Shown here one piece after another: positions 1 to 10,238 of a DNA stretch of 64,000 bases. The position numbers and the translations under genes are program-made. The stretch comes from Paraburkholderia graminis C4D1M. GTDB taxonomy: Bacteria; Pseudomonadota; Gammaproteobacteria; Burkholderiales; Burkholderiaceae. Location of the stretch: assembly GCF_000172415.1 (NCBI RefSeq), contig NZ_ABLD01000001.1, positions 434,001 to 498,000 of the forward strand, given 5' to 3'. Each line of letters opens with the position of its first letter. Position 1 is the first letter of the stretch. The notes beneath the pieces are model-generated. The model did not search any database and was not told the origin of the DNA. It saw only the letters and a program-made list of their open reading frames with translations.

Positions 1-1
1 G

Positions 2-271
2 AACATCTGCGGCGGCGATTTCGCGCATGTACTCGAATGCTTTCGCGACTGGAAATCGCAGACGCTCGTGTATCGCAGGGATCAGCGCATGTTCGAAGGC
101 AAGCAGGAAGTCCGGCCCTTGACCGAGCGCGTGTTCCCCAACGGCGAGATCGCGCATGAAGCGCTCGCGCAGATTTGCGATCCGCGCGATCCTTATGCGT
201 TGGCCGCGGAAATCCGCGACGGCGAGCGCGACGTGTGGCTCGTGATGGCCGCATTCGAAGAGAAAATGTGA
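2..271 (+). CDS. C-terminal part of an unrecognised protein
   Basis: The frame is open from the first bases of the window and ends at a TGA after 89 codons. The start lies outside the window. The fragment is rich in charged residues and has no membrane segment or signal. It includes a CxxxxDxxLxxF-free region around FRDWKSQTLVYRRDQRMF and ends in FEEKM. I recognise no family. The codon use (G/C third positions) fits a real gene. The internal ATG at 68 is probably not the start, because coding character extends upstream of it. Confidence 0.5.
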   Translation, partial: NICGGDFAHVLECFRDWKSQTLVYRRDQRMFEGKQEVRPLTERVFPNGEIAHEALAQICDPRDPYALAAEIRDGERDVWLVMAAFEEKM

Positions 272-345
272 TTCGTTGCCCGAACTAATTGCGCGGTGTA
301 CGCGGTGCAATCATGCAGCGCAGCGCTGATCCGAAGTGAGCCGAT

Positions 346-1716
346 TCAACTCGCAGCCGGTTTGTCCGCGGGCGGCGGCGAGCCGACGCGCTCCCCCGCA
401 GCTCGCCGGGCGCTTCGCGCGCCGGCTTTCCGGCTGGCCTTTCCCGTGACTTCCTCGTTGACCTTAGCGCGGGCAGCCCGGCCGGTATTTGCGCCGGCTT
501 TCGCTGCTGCCTTGTTCGCTTCCTTGCGAATCACACGCGACTTCTGAAGCAGCGTCGAAATCGAGCCGTTGATGCTGTCGGCGGCTTGTGCTTCGCGCAG
601 CTTGCGGCCCTTCGCGCCCGCCTGACGCGCGAGTTTCGCCGCGCGTTTTTCCGCATGTGCGAGCAACGCGGCAAACGCCACTTCATCCACTTTCAGACCG
701 CGCCTCGACTGGCCCGGCGGCAAGGTCTGCAATTCGTCGGCTTCGAATGCGCTGATGACGGCCGGATGGATATAGCAGCGCCGGCAGACAGCGGGCGTAT
801 TGCGCAGCAGGCCCGCGACTTCCTTCACGGTCGCGACGATATGGCGCCGCGCTTCCGTGGCGCTCTCGCACACGAGCCGCCGCAGCGTTGCGAGCGCATA
901 CACGCTGCCGGCCCACGTCCGATAGTCTTTCGCGGTGAAGTCGGCGCCGCTTGCACGGCGCAGATAGTCGTTGATGTCGGCGGAGCCGACGGTGCGGCGC
1001 GTGCCGTCGTCGTCGAGATACTGGAACAGGTCGTGCCCCGGCAGTTCCGCACAGCGCCGCACGATGCGCTTCACGCGTGGGTCGTCGACCGTGACGTCGT
1101 GCTCGATGCCGCTCTTGCCGCGAAACCTGAAACGCAACTGTCCCGCTTCGACCTTCACATGTTTCTTGCGCAGCGTCGTCAAACCGTATGACTGGTTTTC
1201 GCGCGCATATTCGACGCTGCCGACGCGCACAAGCGTCGTATCGAGCAGCCGCACGACGGCCGCGAACACCTTGTCGGCAGGCATGCCCGGCAGTTCGAGA
1301 TCGCGCGCGACGCGGGCGCGAATCCTTGGCAACGCGCGGCCGAATTCCGCCATGCGTTCGTACTTGTCCGCGTCGCGCGTTTCGCGCCAACGCGGGTGAT
1401 AACGGTATTGCTTGCGGCCGCGCACGTCGCGTCCGGTCGCCTGAATGTGGCCGCGCGGATCGGGGCAAATCCATACGTCCTCATAGGCGGGCGGAATCGC
1501 AAGCGAGTTGATGCGCTGGATTTCCGCTTCGTCCTCAATGCGTTTTCCTTCGACGTCGAAATACGCGAAGCCTTCTTTCTCGCGCTTGCGTGTGTAGCCA
1601 GGCTTGCTGTCGTCGGCGTGGCGCAAACCAGGCGGCATCGCGGCGGGCGCGGCCTGCTTCGCGCTGTCGTCGGTCGATGCATGACCGTTTTGAGTTGTGC
1701 TGTTCGTCATAGCCAT
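346..1716 (-). CDS. DNA topoisomerase IB (eukaryote/poxvirus type)
   Basis: Relaxes supercoiled DNA through a 3'-phosphotyrosine nick, without ATP. From the chosen ATG at 1716 the protein is 456 residues. An N-terminal topoisomerase IB domain (about 30-90, with YTRKREKEGFAYFD) is followed by the catalytic core, which holds LLDTTLVRVGSVEYARENQSYGLTTLRKKH and the nucleophile region CRRCYIHPAVISAFE. The tyrosine there, about residue 315, is the expected active site. The last 100 residues are a Lys/Ala/Arg-rich tail, probably disordered and DNA-binding. The open frame runs upstream to a TTG at 1737, but ATG 1716 or 1710 is a better start. It is divergent from the acidic small protein at 1898. The core motifs make the family assignment firm. 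Confidence 0.93.
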   Translation of the reverse strand: MAMTNSTTQNGHASTDDSAKQAAPAAMPPGLRHADDSKPGYTRKREKEGFAYFDVEGKRIEDEAEIQRINSLAIPPAYEDVWICPDPRGHIQATGRDVRGRKQYRYHPRWRETRDADKYERMAEFGRALPRIRARVARDLELPGMPADKVFAAVVRLLDTTLVRVGSVEYARENQSYGLTTLRKKHVKVEAGQLRFRFRGKSGIEHDVTVDDPRVKRIVRRCAELPGHDLFQYLDDDGTRRTVGSADINDYLRRASGADFTAKDYRTWAGSVYALATLRRLVCESATEARRHIVATVKEVAGLLRNTPAVCRRCYIHPAVISAFEADELQTLPPGQSRRGLKVDEVAFAALLAHAEKRAAKLARQAGAKGRKLREAQAADSINGSISTLLQKSRVIRKEANKAAAKAGANTGRAARAKVNEEVTGKASRKAGARSARRAAGERVGSPPPADKPAAS

Positions 1717-1897
1717 CTTCGCAGGTAGAACTTTCAAGCGTGAAGCGCGTTGCGCCAGTGATGGCCCGGAGCAAGGCCGGTGCCTGGCGCATACGCTGCG
1801 AGTGTGCGGGCGGAACGGTCCTTGCGAACAACGTCATACGTATCAACGCAAGCGCAAGCGCAACGCAAACGCAAAGCCAACCGAAAAGGAGAGCGCC

Positions 1898-2245
1898 ATG
1901 AGCAGCACGCTGAATCCCGATGAAGAGCCGCAACAGGTGGTGAAGCAGACCTCCGGCACGACGGGCACGTTGGGACCGAGCGATTCGTCCGATAGCGGCA
2001 GCGATGTCGCCGGCGAGAAGCGTCACGAGTTCGACGTCGAAACTGAACTGGACAATCACGCGCTCGAAACCGGGGAAGCCGAACTCGCCAGCGACACCGA
2101 TCGCGCCGGCACGGGCGAGCGCGCCGCAGCCGACGGCGATTCGACGCTCGATCCCGATCGCGACATCGAGCCCGATCACATCGTGCGGCCATCGGCAGCC
2201 GATGACGGCGACGACGGTCTCGACGAGGACCCCACCGGTCTTTAA
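1898..2245 (+). CDS. small acidic hypothetical protein
   Basis: A 115-residue, very acidic protein rich in Asp, Glu, Ser, Thr and Gly, with no predicted membrane segment or signal. It is probably disordered. An AAAGGAGAG ribosome binding site lies 5 bases before ATG 1898, so I prefer this start to the longer open frame that begins at 1697. Composition resembles the acidic stress-associated proteins common in Burkholderiaceae, but I cannot name a family. It is divergent from topoisomerase IB, with a shared 180-base upstream region. Confidence 0.6.
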   Translation: MSSTLNPDEEPQQVVKQTSGTTGTLGPSDSSDSGSDVAGEKRHEFDVETELDNHALETGEAELASDTDRAGTGERAAADGDSTLDPDRDIEPDHIVRPSAADDGDDGLDEDPTGL

Positions 2246-2430
2246 TCGACCTGTCCGGTTCACACCCAACGCGCCGCAACGCCGGCCCAGCGGGCGGCGC
2301 AGCCAGATCAACGGGCACGCGCGGGCGGCAGGCACATGCCTTGCTGCCGCATAGTCAATGAGTAGCGAATCACGGAGGCGGCCGCGTCGAACGCGTGCCG
2401 CCCCGCACTGGAACTGAAGGAGAGAACGCA

Positions 2431-2982
2431 ATGGCTAACAGCCTCGACGGTCTGAAGATAGCGGTACTCGCAGTGGACGGTTTCGAACAGGCGGAACTGG
2501 TCGAGCCGAAACGCGCGCTTGCCGAAGCGGGCGCGACCGTGCATGTGATTTCACAGAAGCCGGGCAAGATCCAGGGCTTCAAGCATGTCGAGAAAGGCGA
2601 CACGGTCGACGTCGATTCGACTTTCGACAAAGCCACCGCCGACGACTACGACGCGGTCGTGTTGCCAGGCGGCGTGGTGAACGGCGATGCGATTCGTCTG
2701 CTGCCGCAGGCGCAGGCCTTCGTCAAAGCCGCCGACAGCGCGAAGAAGCCGATCGCGGTGATTTGCCACGGCACGTGGCTGCCCGTATCGGCGGGAATCA
2801 TCAAGGGTCGAACGGTGACGAGTTGGCCGAGTCTGCAGGACGACATTCGCAACGCGGGCGGCACATGGGTCGATCAGGAAGTGGTGGAAGACAACAACCT
2901 GATTTCGAGCCGCAAGCCCGATGACATTCCCGCATTCAACAAGGCGCTGATCGGGCAACTGTCGAAACGCAAGGCGGCATGA
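2431..2982 (+). CDS. PfpI/DJ-1 family protein (YhbO-like)
   Basis: A 183-residue member of the DJ-1/PfpI class I glutamine amidotransferase-like family, which includes deglycases, chaperones and stress proteins. The flavodoxin-like start (LKIAVLAVDGFEQAELVEP) carries the conserved Glu, and the nucleophile elbow is AVICHGTWLP with the reactive Cys. The usual PfpI elbow is CHGPW, so the Thr is a small variation. Start ATG 2431 is preceded by AAGGAGAG. The neighbours are stress-type small proteins (DUF4142, DUF1488), which fits a role in stress survival. Exact enzymatic activity cannot be read from the sequence. Confidence 0.9.
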   Translation: MANSLDGLKIAVLAVDGFEQAELVEPKRALAEAGATVHVISQKPGKIQGFKHVEKGDTVDVDSTFDKATADDYDAVVLPGGVVNGDAIRLLPQAQAFVKAADSAKKPIAVICHGTWLPVSAGIIKGRTVTSWPSLQDDIRNAGGTWVDQEVVEDNNLISSRKPDDIPAFNKALIGQLSKRKAA

Positions 2983-3053
2983 GCGGTGCAACGCGATTCG
3001 CGCATGCGGCGAGCGAGCAGCGCCGGTGACTCCGTAAGCAAGGGAGAAAAAGC

Positions 3054-3620
3054 ATGAAACTACGGTATTCCCTACAAGTGATGACTGTCGCGCTCGGTCT
3101 TGGCGTGGCGTCGGCCGGCGCGGTCCACGCGCAGGCAAGCGACGCCCCTGCAAGCGATGCGCCCGCGGGCGGCACGCAGCTCTCGCCCGCGGATCAGCAG
3201 TTCATCCAGGACGCTTCGCAATCCGACGCCACCGAAATCGCCGCGAGCAAGATCGCGTTGAAGAATTCGCGTGATCCGCGTGTGAAGAAGTTCGCGCAGC
3301 AGATGATCACCGATCATACAAAGCTCTCGCAAAGCATGGCCGCGCTCGCCGCGAAGAAGCGGCTGCCGGCGGCGGGTGCGGCCGATTCGGCACTCGTCGG
3401 CAAACTGCAAACGCTCAAGGGCCAGCAGTTCGATGAAGCGTACGTCGAGCAGGTCGGGGTCGAGGCGCATCAGCGAGCGGTCGATCTGTTCCAGCAGCAA
3501 AGCCAGAGCGGCACCGACTCGCAACTGAAGGCTGCGGCGGCGCGCGCGCTGCCCGTCATCAAGCATCATCTCGAGATGGCGAAGCAGCTCGCCGGCACCA
3601 TGAAGGGTTCTTCATCATGA
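3054..3620 (+). CDS. DUF4142 domain-containing secreted protein
   Basis: A 188-residue exported protein. Residues 1-26 form a signal peptide (basic start, hydrophobic core ending in AVHAQA). The mature part is a helical DUF4142 (ferritin-like four-helix) domain with the typical DQQFIQDASQSDATEIAASKIAL start and KKFAQQMITDHTKLSQSM helix. DUF4142 proteins are periplasmic and often stress-linked; the molecular role is unknown. A strong AAGGGAG ribosome site precedes ATG 3054. The TGA at 3618-3620 overlaps an ATG at 3617 that leads into the next frame, but the next gene more likely starts at 3659. Confidence 0.9.
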   Translation: MKLRYSLQVMTVALGLGVASAGAVHAQASDAPASDAPAGGTQLSPADQQFIQDASQSDATEIAASKIALKNSRDPRVKKFAQQMITDHTKLSQSMAALAAKKRLPAAGAADSALVGKLQTLKGQQFDEAYVEQVGVEAHQRAVDLFQQQSQSGTDSQLKAAAARALPVIKHHLEMAKQLAGTMKGSSS

Positions 3621-3658
3621 ACGCTATCCTGCCGCGGCCTGCCTATGAGGACTCCCTT

Positions 3659-3961
3659 ATGCAGATCACTTTCCCCGACGACAAGCCGACCTTCGACGGC
3701 GCGAACCTGACGGTTCGCTTCATGGCGCGCGTGGACGGCGAACCGGTTGTCTGCGCGATTACCGTCGAGGCGCTCGAGGATCACTTCGGCGCACAGTCGC
3801 CGCTCGAAAGCGCCTTGATGGAGGCCTTCGACAAGGGCCGCAACCGGATCCGTTCGGTATGCGCCGAAGCGCTCGACCAGAACAACGGCGAAGGCGTAAT
3901 CTTGCATAGCGGACTGTTCCGGGTGGAAGGCATGGAACCCGATCGCGGCAACGCTGCCTGA
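3659..3961 (+). CDS. DUF1488 domain-containing protein
   Basis: A 100-residue cytoplasmic protein that matches the DUF1488 pattern: an N-terminal MQITFPDDKPTFDGANLTVRF strand pair, then a helix with the conserved ALEDHFGA region. Function of the family is unknown. The frame is open from 3617, where an ATG overlaps the stop of the DUF4142 gene, but ATG 3659 has a GAGG ribosome site and begins exactly at the conserved domain. It lies downstream of the DUF4142 gene and may be co-transcribed with it. Confidence 0.8.
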   Translation: MQITFPDDKPTFDGANLTVRFMARVDGEPVVCAITVEALEDHFGAQSPLESALMEAFDKGRNRIRSVCAEALDQNNGEGVILHSGLFRVEGMEPDRGNAA

Positions 3962-4086
3962 GTCCATCGCGCCGCTGCTCGGCTGCTCCGCTGCTCGCCG
4001 CCGGTCTTCGTCAACTCCTCGCCACAAGGCGCACCGCGGTTCGCGAGCGTCGTCTGTAAAAACGCATCACGATGCAAGGAGGCCTT

Positions 4087-4668
4087 ATGTCACTCATCGT
4101 CGCAGCACGCTTTACGACTTTTCCCGCCGCTGAGGAAGCGGCGCAAAAACTCTTCAATGCAGGCTTCGTCGAAGAAGACGTCACGCTTTTCTTCGTCAAT
4201 CCGCGCGGTCAGCATGCGCGTTTTCCGATTGGCGGCGACGTGCATACCGACGCCGGTGCGAAAGGCGCGCCGAAGGGCGCCGGTCTCGGCGTGACGGTCG
4301 GCGCGGTGGCGGGCGCGATCATCGGCGTCGGCATCTTTGCGGCGTTCTCGGCACCGCTGCTTGTCTCTGTGATCGCGGCGGGCGTCGGTGCCTATATCGG
4401 CTCGCTTGCCGGCGCTATGTGGCGCACACGCAAGGACGGCGACGCAGGAAACGGCGCGGTGTTTCACCAGGAGGCGCGCGATTCGGGCGTGCTCGTCGCC
4501 GTGCACGTATCGCCCGACAATCAGCTCGAGGCGGCGCGCGTGCTGCGTGAAGCGGGCGGTGTGTCGATCGAGCGTGCGACGGGCCGTTGGCAGCAGGGGC
4601 GCTGGGCCGACTTCGATCCGTTGAAGCAGCCGGTGCCGCTCAATGAGTACAGCGAGAAGCGTGCTTGA
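4087..4668 (+). CDS. glycine-zipper membrane protein, general-stress type
   Basis: A 193-residue protein with an N-terminal alpha/beta fold of the general-stress 17M/YflT type (LIVAARFTTFPAAEEAAQKLFNAGF). A Gly/Ala-rich hydrophobic stretch follows at about residues 57-115 (two membrane segments with GxxxG spacing), then a second alpha/beta half (VLVAVHVSPDNQLEAARVLREAGG). An AGGAGG site lies just upstream of ATG 4087. An intrinsic terminator follows at 4703, and a group II intron is inserted directly after it. Such proteins in this lineage are stress-linked; precise function is unknown. Confidence 0.75.
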   Translation: MSLIVAARFTTFPAAEEAAQKLFNAGFVEEDVTLFFVNPRGQHARFPIGGDVHTDAGAKGAPKGAGLGVTVGAVAGAIIGVGIFAAFSAPLLVSVIAAGVGAYIGSLAGAMWRTRKDGDAGNGAVFHQEARDSGVLVAVHVSPDNQLEAARVLREAGGVSIERATGRWQQGRWADFDPLKQPVPLNEYSEKRA

Positions 4669-4702
4669 TGGACGCTCGTACGAGCGCTGCGTAACAGCGA
4701 GT

Positions 4703-4735
4703 AGGCCCGACAACTTAATGTCGGGCCTTTTCTTT
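4703..4735 (+). terminator. intrinsic terminator of the glycine-zipper gene; intron target
   Basis: A perfect 10-bp stem (AGGCCCGACA / TGTCGGGCCT) with a 6-base loop, followed by TTTTCTTT. The group IIC intron begins on the next base, 4736. Insertion just 3' of a terminator hairpin is the known target preference of class C introns. Confidence 0.9.
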
Positions 4736-6592
<1,857 letters not shown>

Positions 6593-6645
6593 TACGGACC
6601 GCAAACCGCGGAACACGCGTACAGCTTGCCTTGGACCCTTGCGGT

Positions 6646-6903
6646 TCATACCCAGACGCGTGCGGCGCCGCGCTGCGGCAAAGGCAGCGCATGCTCCGCC
6701 GGCGGTTGCTCGCGCGCCGGCTCGCATGAAGCCGGAATGATGCCGTTGCGCGACGTGCCGCACGACGAAGGCGCTGTTCGTACGCTTTCGGGCGTGCTTG
6801 CGGTAACGCCTGTAGGCGGCTCCATATGCTGACGAATCTGAAACACCCCCGCCGACGTGACGATCGCGACGGTGGCCAGAAGCTCTGCGCTGCTGATCTT
6901 CAT
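6646..6903 (-). CDS. small exported hypothetical protein
   Basis: An 85-residue protein starting MKISSAELLATVAIVTSAGVFQIRQ, a short hydrophobic N-terminal segment that looks like a signal anchor, then a Pro/Ser/Arg-rich low-complexity tail. GGGAGAG lies 6 bases before ATG 6903. Proteins with this MKISSAE-type start are, as far as I recall, common small ORFans in Paraburkholderia. It ends 54 bases after the intron 3' end. No function can be proposed. Confidence 0.55.
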   Translation of the reverse strand: MKISSAELLATVAIVTSAGVFQIRQHMEPPTGVTASTPESVRTAPSSCGTSRNGIIPASCEPAREQPPAEHALPLPQRGAARVWV

Positions 6904-7186
6904 GATGTTGCTCTCCCTGTCGTTGCTGCCCGCGATTCTTTTCAACTCTTGTGCACTGCATGACATCGCGCGGGCGAGATGAAGGGAGCAACGCACATGC
7001 CAATCCCAACAGCTTGCTGTGCATGCGTCGTTCGACACGCCAGGCACGCGCCGTGCGAGTAGTTGAGTGAACTCCGTCGCGTGCATTCATGAGCAGTTCA
7101 CGACAAAGCAGGGCACGCGCATAACGACACACGCGCTAACCCTCGCGACGGATTCCGCGATTAACGAAACCCCTTGGAGGTATTGA

Positions 7187-7636
7187 ATGGCTACGAACGT
7201 TGTTTCCGTGCTGAACGATCTCGTCGAAACATCGAAGGATGGAGAAAAGGGCTTTCGCAAGGCAGCCGAAGATGCGCGCGACACGCAGTTGAAGACGCTC
7301 TTCCTCACGCGTGCCGAAGACTGCGCCCGCGGCGCACGCGAACTGCAGGATGTGGTTCAGCGTTTGGGCGGCAAGCCGGAAACGGGTGGCAGCGTGAGCG
7401 GCGCGCTGCATCGCGGTTGGGTCGACATGAAGTCGGCGGTGACGGACCGCAGCGATCATCAGATACTCGTCGAGGTCGAGAAGGGCGAGGACGTCGCGAA
7501 GAAGAGCTATCACGACGCGCTCGAAAAAGAATTGCCCGCGGATGTGCGCGCGATCGTTGAGCGTCAATATCAGGGCGTGCTGCAGAACCACGACCGCGTG
7601 CGTGATCTGCGCGATCAGTATGCGGCGAAGAGCTAA
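7187..7636 (+). CDS. PA2169-type four-helix-bundle protein (DUF2383)
   Basis: A 149-residue all-helical protein of the DUF2383 / PA2169 ferritin-like family. It shows the conserved SVLNDLVETSKDGEKGFRKAAED start, a second helix with RAEDCARGARELQ, and a final helix around IVERQYQGVLQNHDRVRDLRD. Glu and His residues in the helices suggest a ferritin-like bundle, but metal binding has not been shown for the family as a whole. A TTGGAGG ribosome site precedes ATG 7187. A hairpin at 7663-7690 closes the unit. Probably a stress-related protein. Confidence 0.9.
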   Translation: MATNVVSVLNDLVETSKDGEKGFRKAAEDARDTQLKTLFLTRAEDCARGARELQDVVQRLGGKPETGGSVSGALHRGWVDMKSAVTDRSDHQILVEVEKGEDVAKKSYHDALEKELPADVRAIVERQYQGVLQNHDRVRDLRDQYAAKS

Positions 7637-7662
7637 CGGCTAAGCCTCGCGTTCACGCAAAA

Positions 7663-7690
7663 AAGCCGTCCGCATGCGGACGGCTTTCTC
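7663..7690 (+). terminator. intrinsic terminator after the DUF2383 gene
   Basis: An inverted repeat AAGCCGTCCGC/GCGGACGGCTT followed by TCTCTTT, with A-rich bases on the other side. It lies between the convergent DUF2383 and BON genes and may serve both strands. Confidence 0.8.
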
Positions 7691-7740
7691 TTTGCCCGGC
7701 GCGGAATTCATGAAACGCGCCGGGCTTGCTGCAACCGCAT

Positions 7741-8079
7741 TTACTCGGCTGCGATTTTCAGGCGGTTCTTGACGCTCGTCACACCCTTCACGCCTTCCAC
7801 GACGTCCTGGGCGGCGAGTTTATCGTCGGCGGAAGGCACGGTGCCCGTGAGCCACACGACGCCCTTGCGCGTCTTCACATGGATATGCGTGGACTTCACG
7901 TTCTTCGCGCCCAGCAGTTCTGCCTTGACCTTGGTGGTGATCGTGCCGTCGTCGATATGCTGACCGATGCTTTCCGACGATGCGGGCGGCGCCGAGGCGC
8001 TGGTTTGCGCGGTAGCGTTCAGTGCGAATGCGACACACGCGATGCTGCCTGCGGTCTTCAACAGATGGATGGTCTTCAT
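7741..8079 (-). CDS. BON domain periplasmic protein
   Basis: A 112-residue exported protein: signal peptide 1-25 (ending NATAQ), then one BON domain with GTITTKVKAELL, THIHVKTRKGVVWLTGTVPS and VEGVKGVTSVKNRLKI. BON domains bind membranes or envelope components; OsmY is the well-known osmotic-stress example, with two copies. GAAGGAGGAACC gives a very strong ribosome site before ATG 8079. The gene is convergent with the DUF2383 gene and likely part of the same envelope-stress neighbourhood. Confidence 0.92.
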   Translation of the reverse strand: MKTIHLLKTAGSIACVAFALNATAQTSASAPPASSESIGQHIDDGTITTKVKAELLGAKNVKSTHIHVKTRKGVVWLTGTVPSADDKLAAQDVVEGVKGVTSVKNRLKIAAE

Positions 8080-8587
8080 GGTTCCTCCTTCGGGTGTTGA
8101 TGAAATGGCGGTCTTGTTGCCTGCGGTCGATCGCGGCCTGCGCCGCCGATGACTCGCGTGGGATCGTTGCCGCTACGGTTCCGTCAGGGCCCGTTATCGA
8201 CACCGGCCGGGTCTTCGCAGTCGTTGCGCCTCAGTCGTTAAACGATTAGCGCCGGATGCGAGGACGCACGTCCGTCCACATAGAGCCGGGTCGCAAAGTC
8301 TGTGCCCGGGGATCAGTCCGCGCAGTGCAAAGCCGGTCGAGCCCCGATTGCAGCGGCGCTTTTCCGCTGATGAATAAGCGCTCAGCACGCCACGAAAGGG
8401 CGGAGCAAAAGATAAGAAGTGAACCCGGAATTTGCCGCCTCGCTTGTAAAAAAGGCGCCGCGCGGGGCCGCAATTCGCAAGCCCGAAAAAGCAAAGGCTA
8501 GAAAAAACAGCGTGTTGCAAAAGCTGGTACGGCAGTTGCTCTGTTCAGGTTGCTCTTTACTTCAGCTATTCATGGGACCTCAACACG
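8080..8587. other. intergenic region between the BON gene and rpoN
   Basis: About 500 bases separate two divergent genes. No convincing small gene is seen: short open frames here lack ribosome sites and have atypical composition. Its notable content is the -24/-12 type promoter at 8525-8540. The other end must hold the promoter of the BON gene. Confidence 0.6.
8525..8540 (+). promoter_or_regulatory. sigma-54 promoter (-24/-12) of rpoN
   Basis: TGGTACGGCAGTTGCT matches the sigma-54 consensus TGGYACG-N4-TTGCW at every defined position, with GG-N10-GC spacing. A start of transcription about 12 bases downstream would be near 8551, some 37 bases before the rpoN ATG. It implies that this sigma-54 copy is itself under sigma-54 and an activator. 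Prediction from the sequence only. Confidence 0.7.
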
Positions 8588-10066
8588 ATGCCTTCAATTG
8601 AACTTCGCACAAGGCAGTCTCTTGCACTCACGCCGCGCTTGCAGCAGTCCGTGCGTCTGTTGCAGCTATCGTCTCTGGAGTTCCAGCAGGAGTTGCGAAC
8701 CGCGCTCGATACGAACCCCTTCCTCGAATACGATTCGTCGGAAACGGAAGACGTCGCGCTCGCAACGCCGACCCCCGACGAAGCCGGCGCGCTGCCCGCC
8801 ACCGATGCGGTCGCGGCCGCCGAGCCCGACGCATTGCCCGCCGAAGCGGTGACGAGCGAGACGCTCGACAGCGGCGGCCCGGACGACATGCCGGGAGACT
8901 TCTCGGGCGACTACAGCAGCCGCAGTTCGGCACGCCAGAACGGCGATTCCGACGGCAGCGATCCCGCCGAATGGGCGCGCTCGCAGCCGACCTTGCGCGA
9001 GCAGTTGCATGACGCGCTGCGTCTTTACCGGCTGGACGACCGCGATCGCGCCGTCGCGCGCTTCATCATCGAGGCGCTCGACGACGACGGTTATCTACGC
9101 CAGGACCTCGCGGATCTCGCGGACAGCGTCGATCTCGAGCCCGAGTTGACCGAAGAAGAATTGCTGGTGGCGCTGCGCCTCGTGCAATCGCTCGACCGTC
9201 CGGGTCTCGGCGCACGTTCGCTGTCGGAATGCCTGCTGCTGCAGGTCAACGCGTTGCCCGCGGAGACGCCGGGGCGCGACGTCGCGCGGCAGATCGTCGA
9301 GCATCATCTCGAACGGCTCGCGCGTCGCGAGCAGGCTGAATTGCAGAAGCAGATTGGCTGCAGCGCGGAAGAACTGCGCGTGGCCTGCGCGCTCGTGCGC
9401 AAGCTCGACCCGAAGCCGGGCAATTGCTATGGCCGTACCGAGGACAACTACGTCGTGCCCGATGTGATCGTGCGTCAGGTGCGCAACAAGTGGGTCGTGA
9501 CGATCAACCCCGCCGTGCAGCCGCGCGCGCGGATTCACCGCATGTATGCCGAGCTGTTCGCGCAGTCCGCGGGCGCGAGCCGTTCGCCGCTCGCGCAGCA
9601 GCTTCAGGAAGCCCGCTGGTTGATCAGGAATGCGCAACAACGCTTCGATACGATTCAACGCGTGGCCGAATGCATCGTCGCGCATCAGAAGGCGTTCTTC
9701 CAGTACGGCGAAATCGCGCTGAAGCCGATGGTGCTGCGCGATGTCGCCGACGAACTCGGTCTTCACGAATCGACCATCTCGCGCGCGACGGGCAACAAAT
9801 ATATGGCCACGCCCCGCGGCATTTTCGAATTCAAGCATTTCTTCCCGCGCGAACTCGGCACGGAAAGCGGCGGCACCTGTTCCGCCGCCGCAGTGCGCGC
9901 GCTGCTCAAGGAAATGATCGCCGCGGAAAACACGCGCGATCCGCTGTCCGATGTAACGCTTGCGAAGATGCTCGCCGATCAGGGCGTGCTCGTCGCGCGC
10001 CGCACGGTCGCGAAGTATCGTCATCTGATGAAAGTGCCGCCGGCGGAGTTGCGCCGCCAGGTTTGA
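8588..10066 (+). CDS. rpoN: RNA polymerase sigma-54 factor
   Basis: A 492-residue sigma-54. Region I (about 1-50) is Gln/Leu-rich (TPRLQQSVRLLQLSSLEFQQEL), followed by an acidic region II, the core-binding domain, the helix-turn-helix (LGLHESTISRATGNKYMATPRGIFEFKHFF) and the diagnostic RpoN box ARRTVAKYR at about 470-478. All parts are intact and the length is normal. It stands alone between a BON gene and a transaminase. The usual beta-proteobacterial rpoN lies in an lptB-rpoN-hpf cluster, so this is probably a second copy. A -24/-12 promoter precedes it and a terminator follows. Confidence 0.95.
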   Translation: MPSIELRTRQSLALTPRLQQSVRLLQLSSLEFQQELRTALDTNPFLEYDSSETEDVALATPTPDEAGALPATDAVAAAEPDALPAEAVTSETLDSGGPDDMPGDFSGDYSSRSSARQNGDSDGSDPAEWARSQPTLREQLHDALRLYRLDDRDRAVARFIIEALDDDGYLRQDLADLADSVDLEPELTEEELLVALRLVQSLDRPGLGARSLSECLLLQVNALPAETPGRDVARQIVEHHLERLARREQAELQKQIGCSAEELRVACALVRKLDPKPGNCYGRTEDNYVVPDVIVRQVRNKWVVTINPAVQPRARIHRMYAELFAQSAGASRSPLAQQLQEARWLIRNAQQRFDTIQRVAECIVAHQKAFFQYGEIALKPMVLRDVADELGLHESTISRATGNKYMATPRGIFEFKHFFPRELGTESGGTCSAAAVRALLKEMIAAENTRDPLSDVTLAKMLADQGVLVARRTVAKYRHLMKVPPAELRRQV

Positions 10067-10134
10067 GCCGCGAGTTTGAGTCGCGAATTGAGTCGGCTCG
10101 ACGTTTGTTGCATGCGGTGATTCGATCGAAACTG

Positions 10135-10173
10135 AAGCGCCACGCGAGGCTGTCCGCCCGCGTGGCGCTTTTT
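10135..10173 (+). terminator. intrinsic terminator after rpoN
   Basis: A perfect 12-bp stem AAGCGCCACGCG/CGCGTGGCGCTT with a 12-base loop, followed by TTTTT. It separates rpoN from the transaminase gene. Confidence 0.88.
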
Positions 10174-10238
10174 CGTATCTGGACGTTTCGCGCACGCCCC
10201 ATTACATTGGCGGGTCAAATCGGAAACGGGTGAGCGCG

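Noticed and set aside
8256..8501. Short frames between the BON gene and rpoN
   Set aside because: Overlapping frames on both strands without ribosome sites. The region is better explained as promoter DNA.
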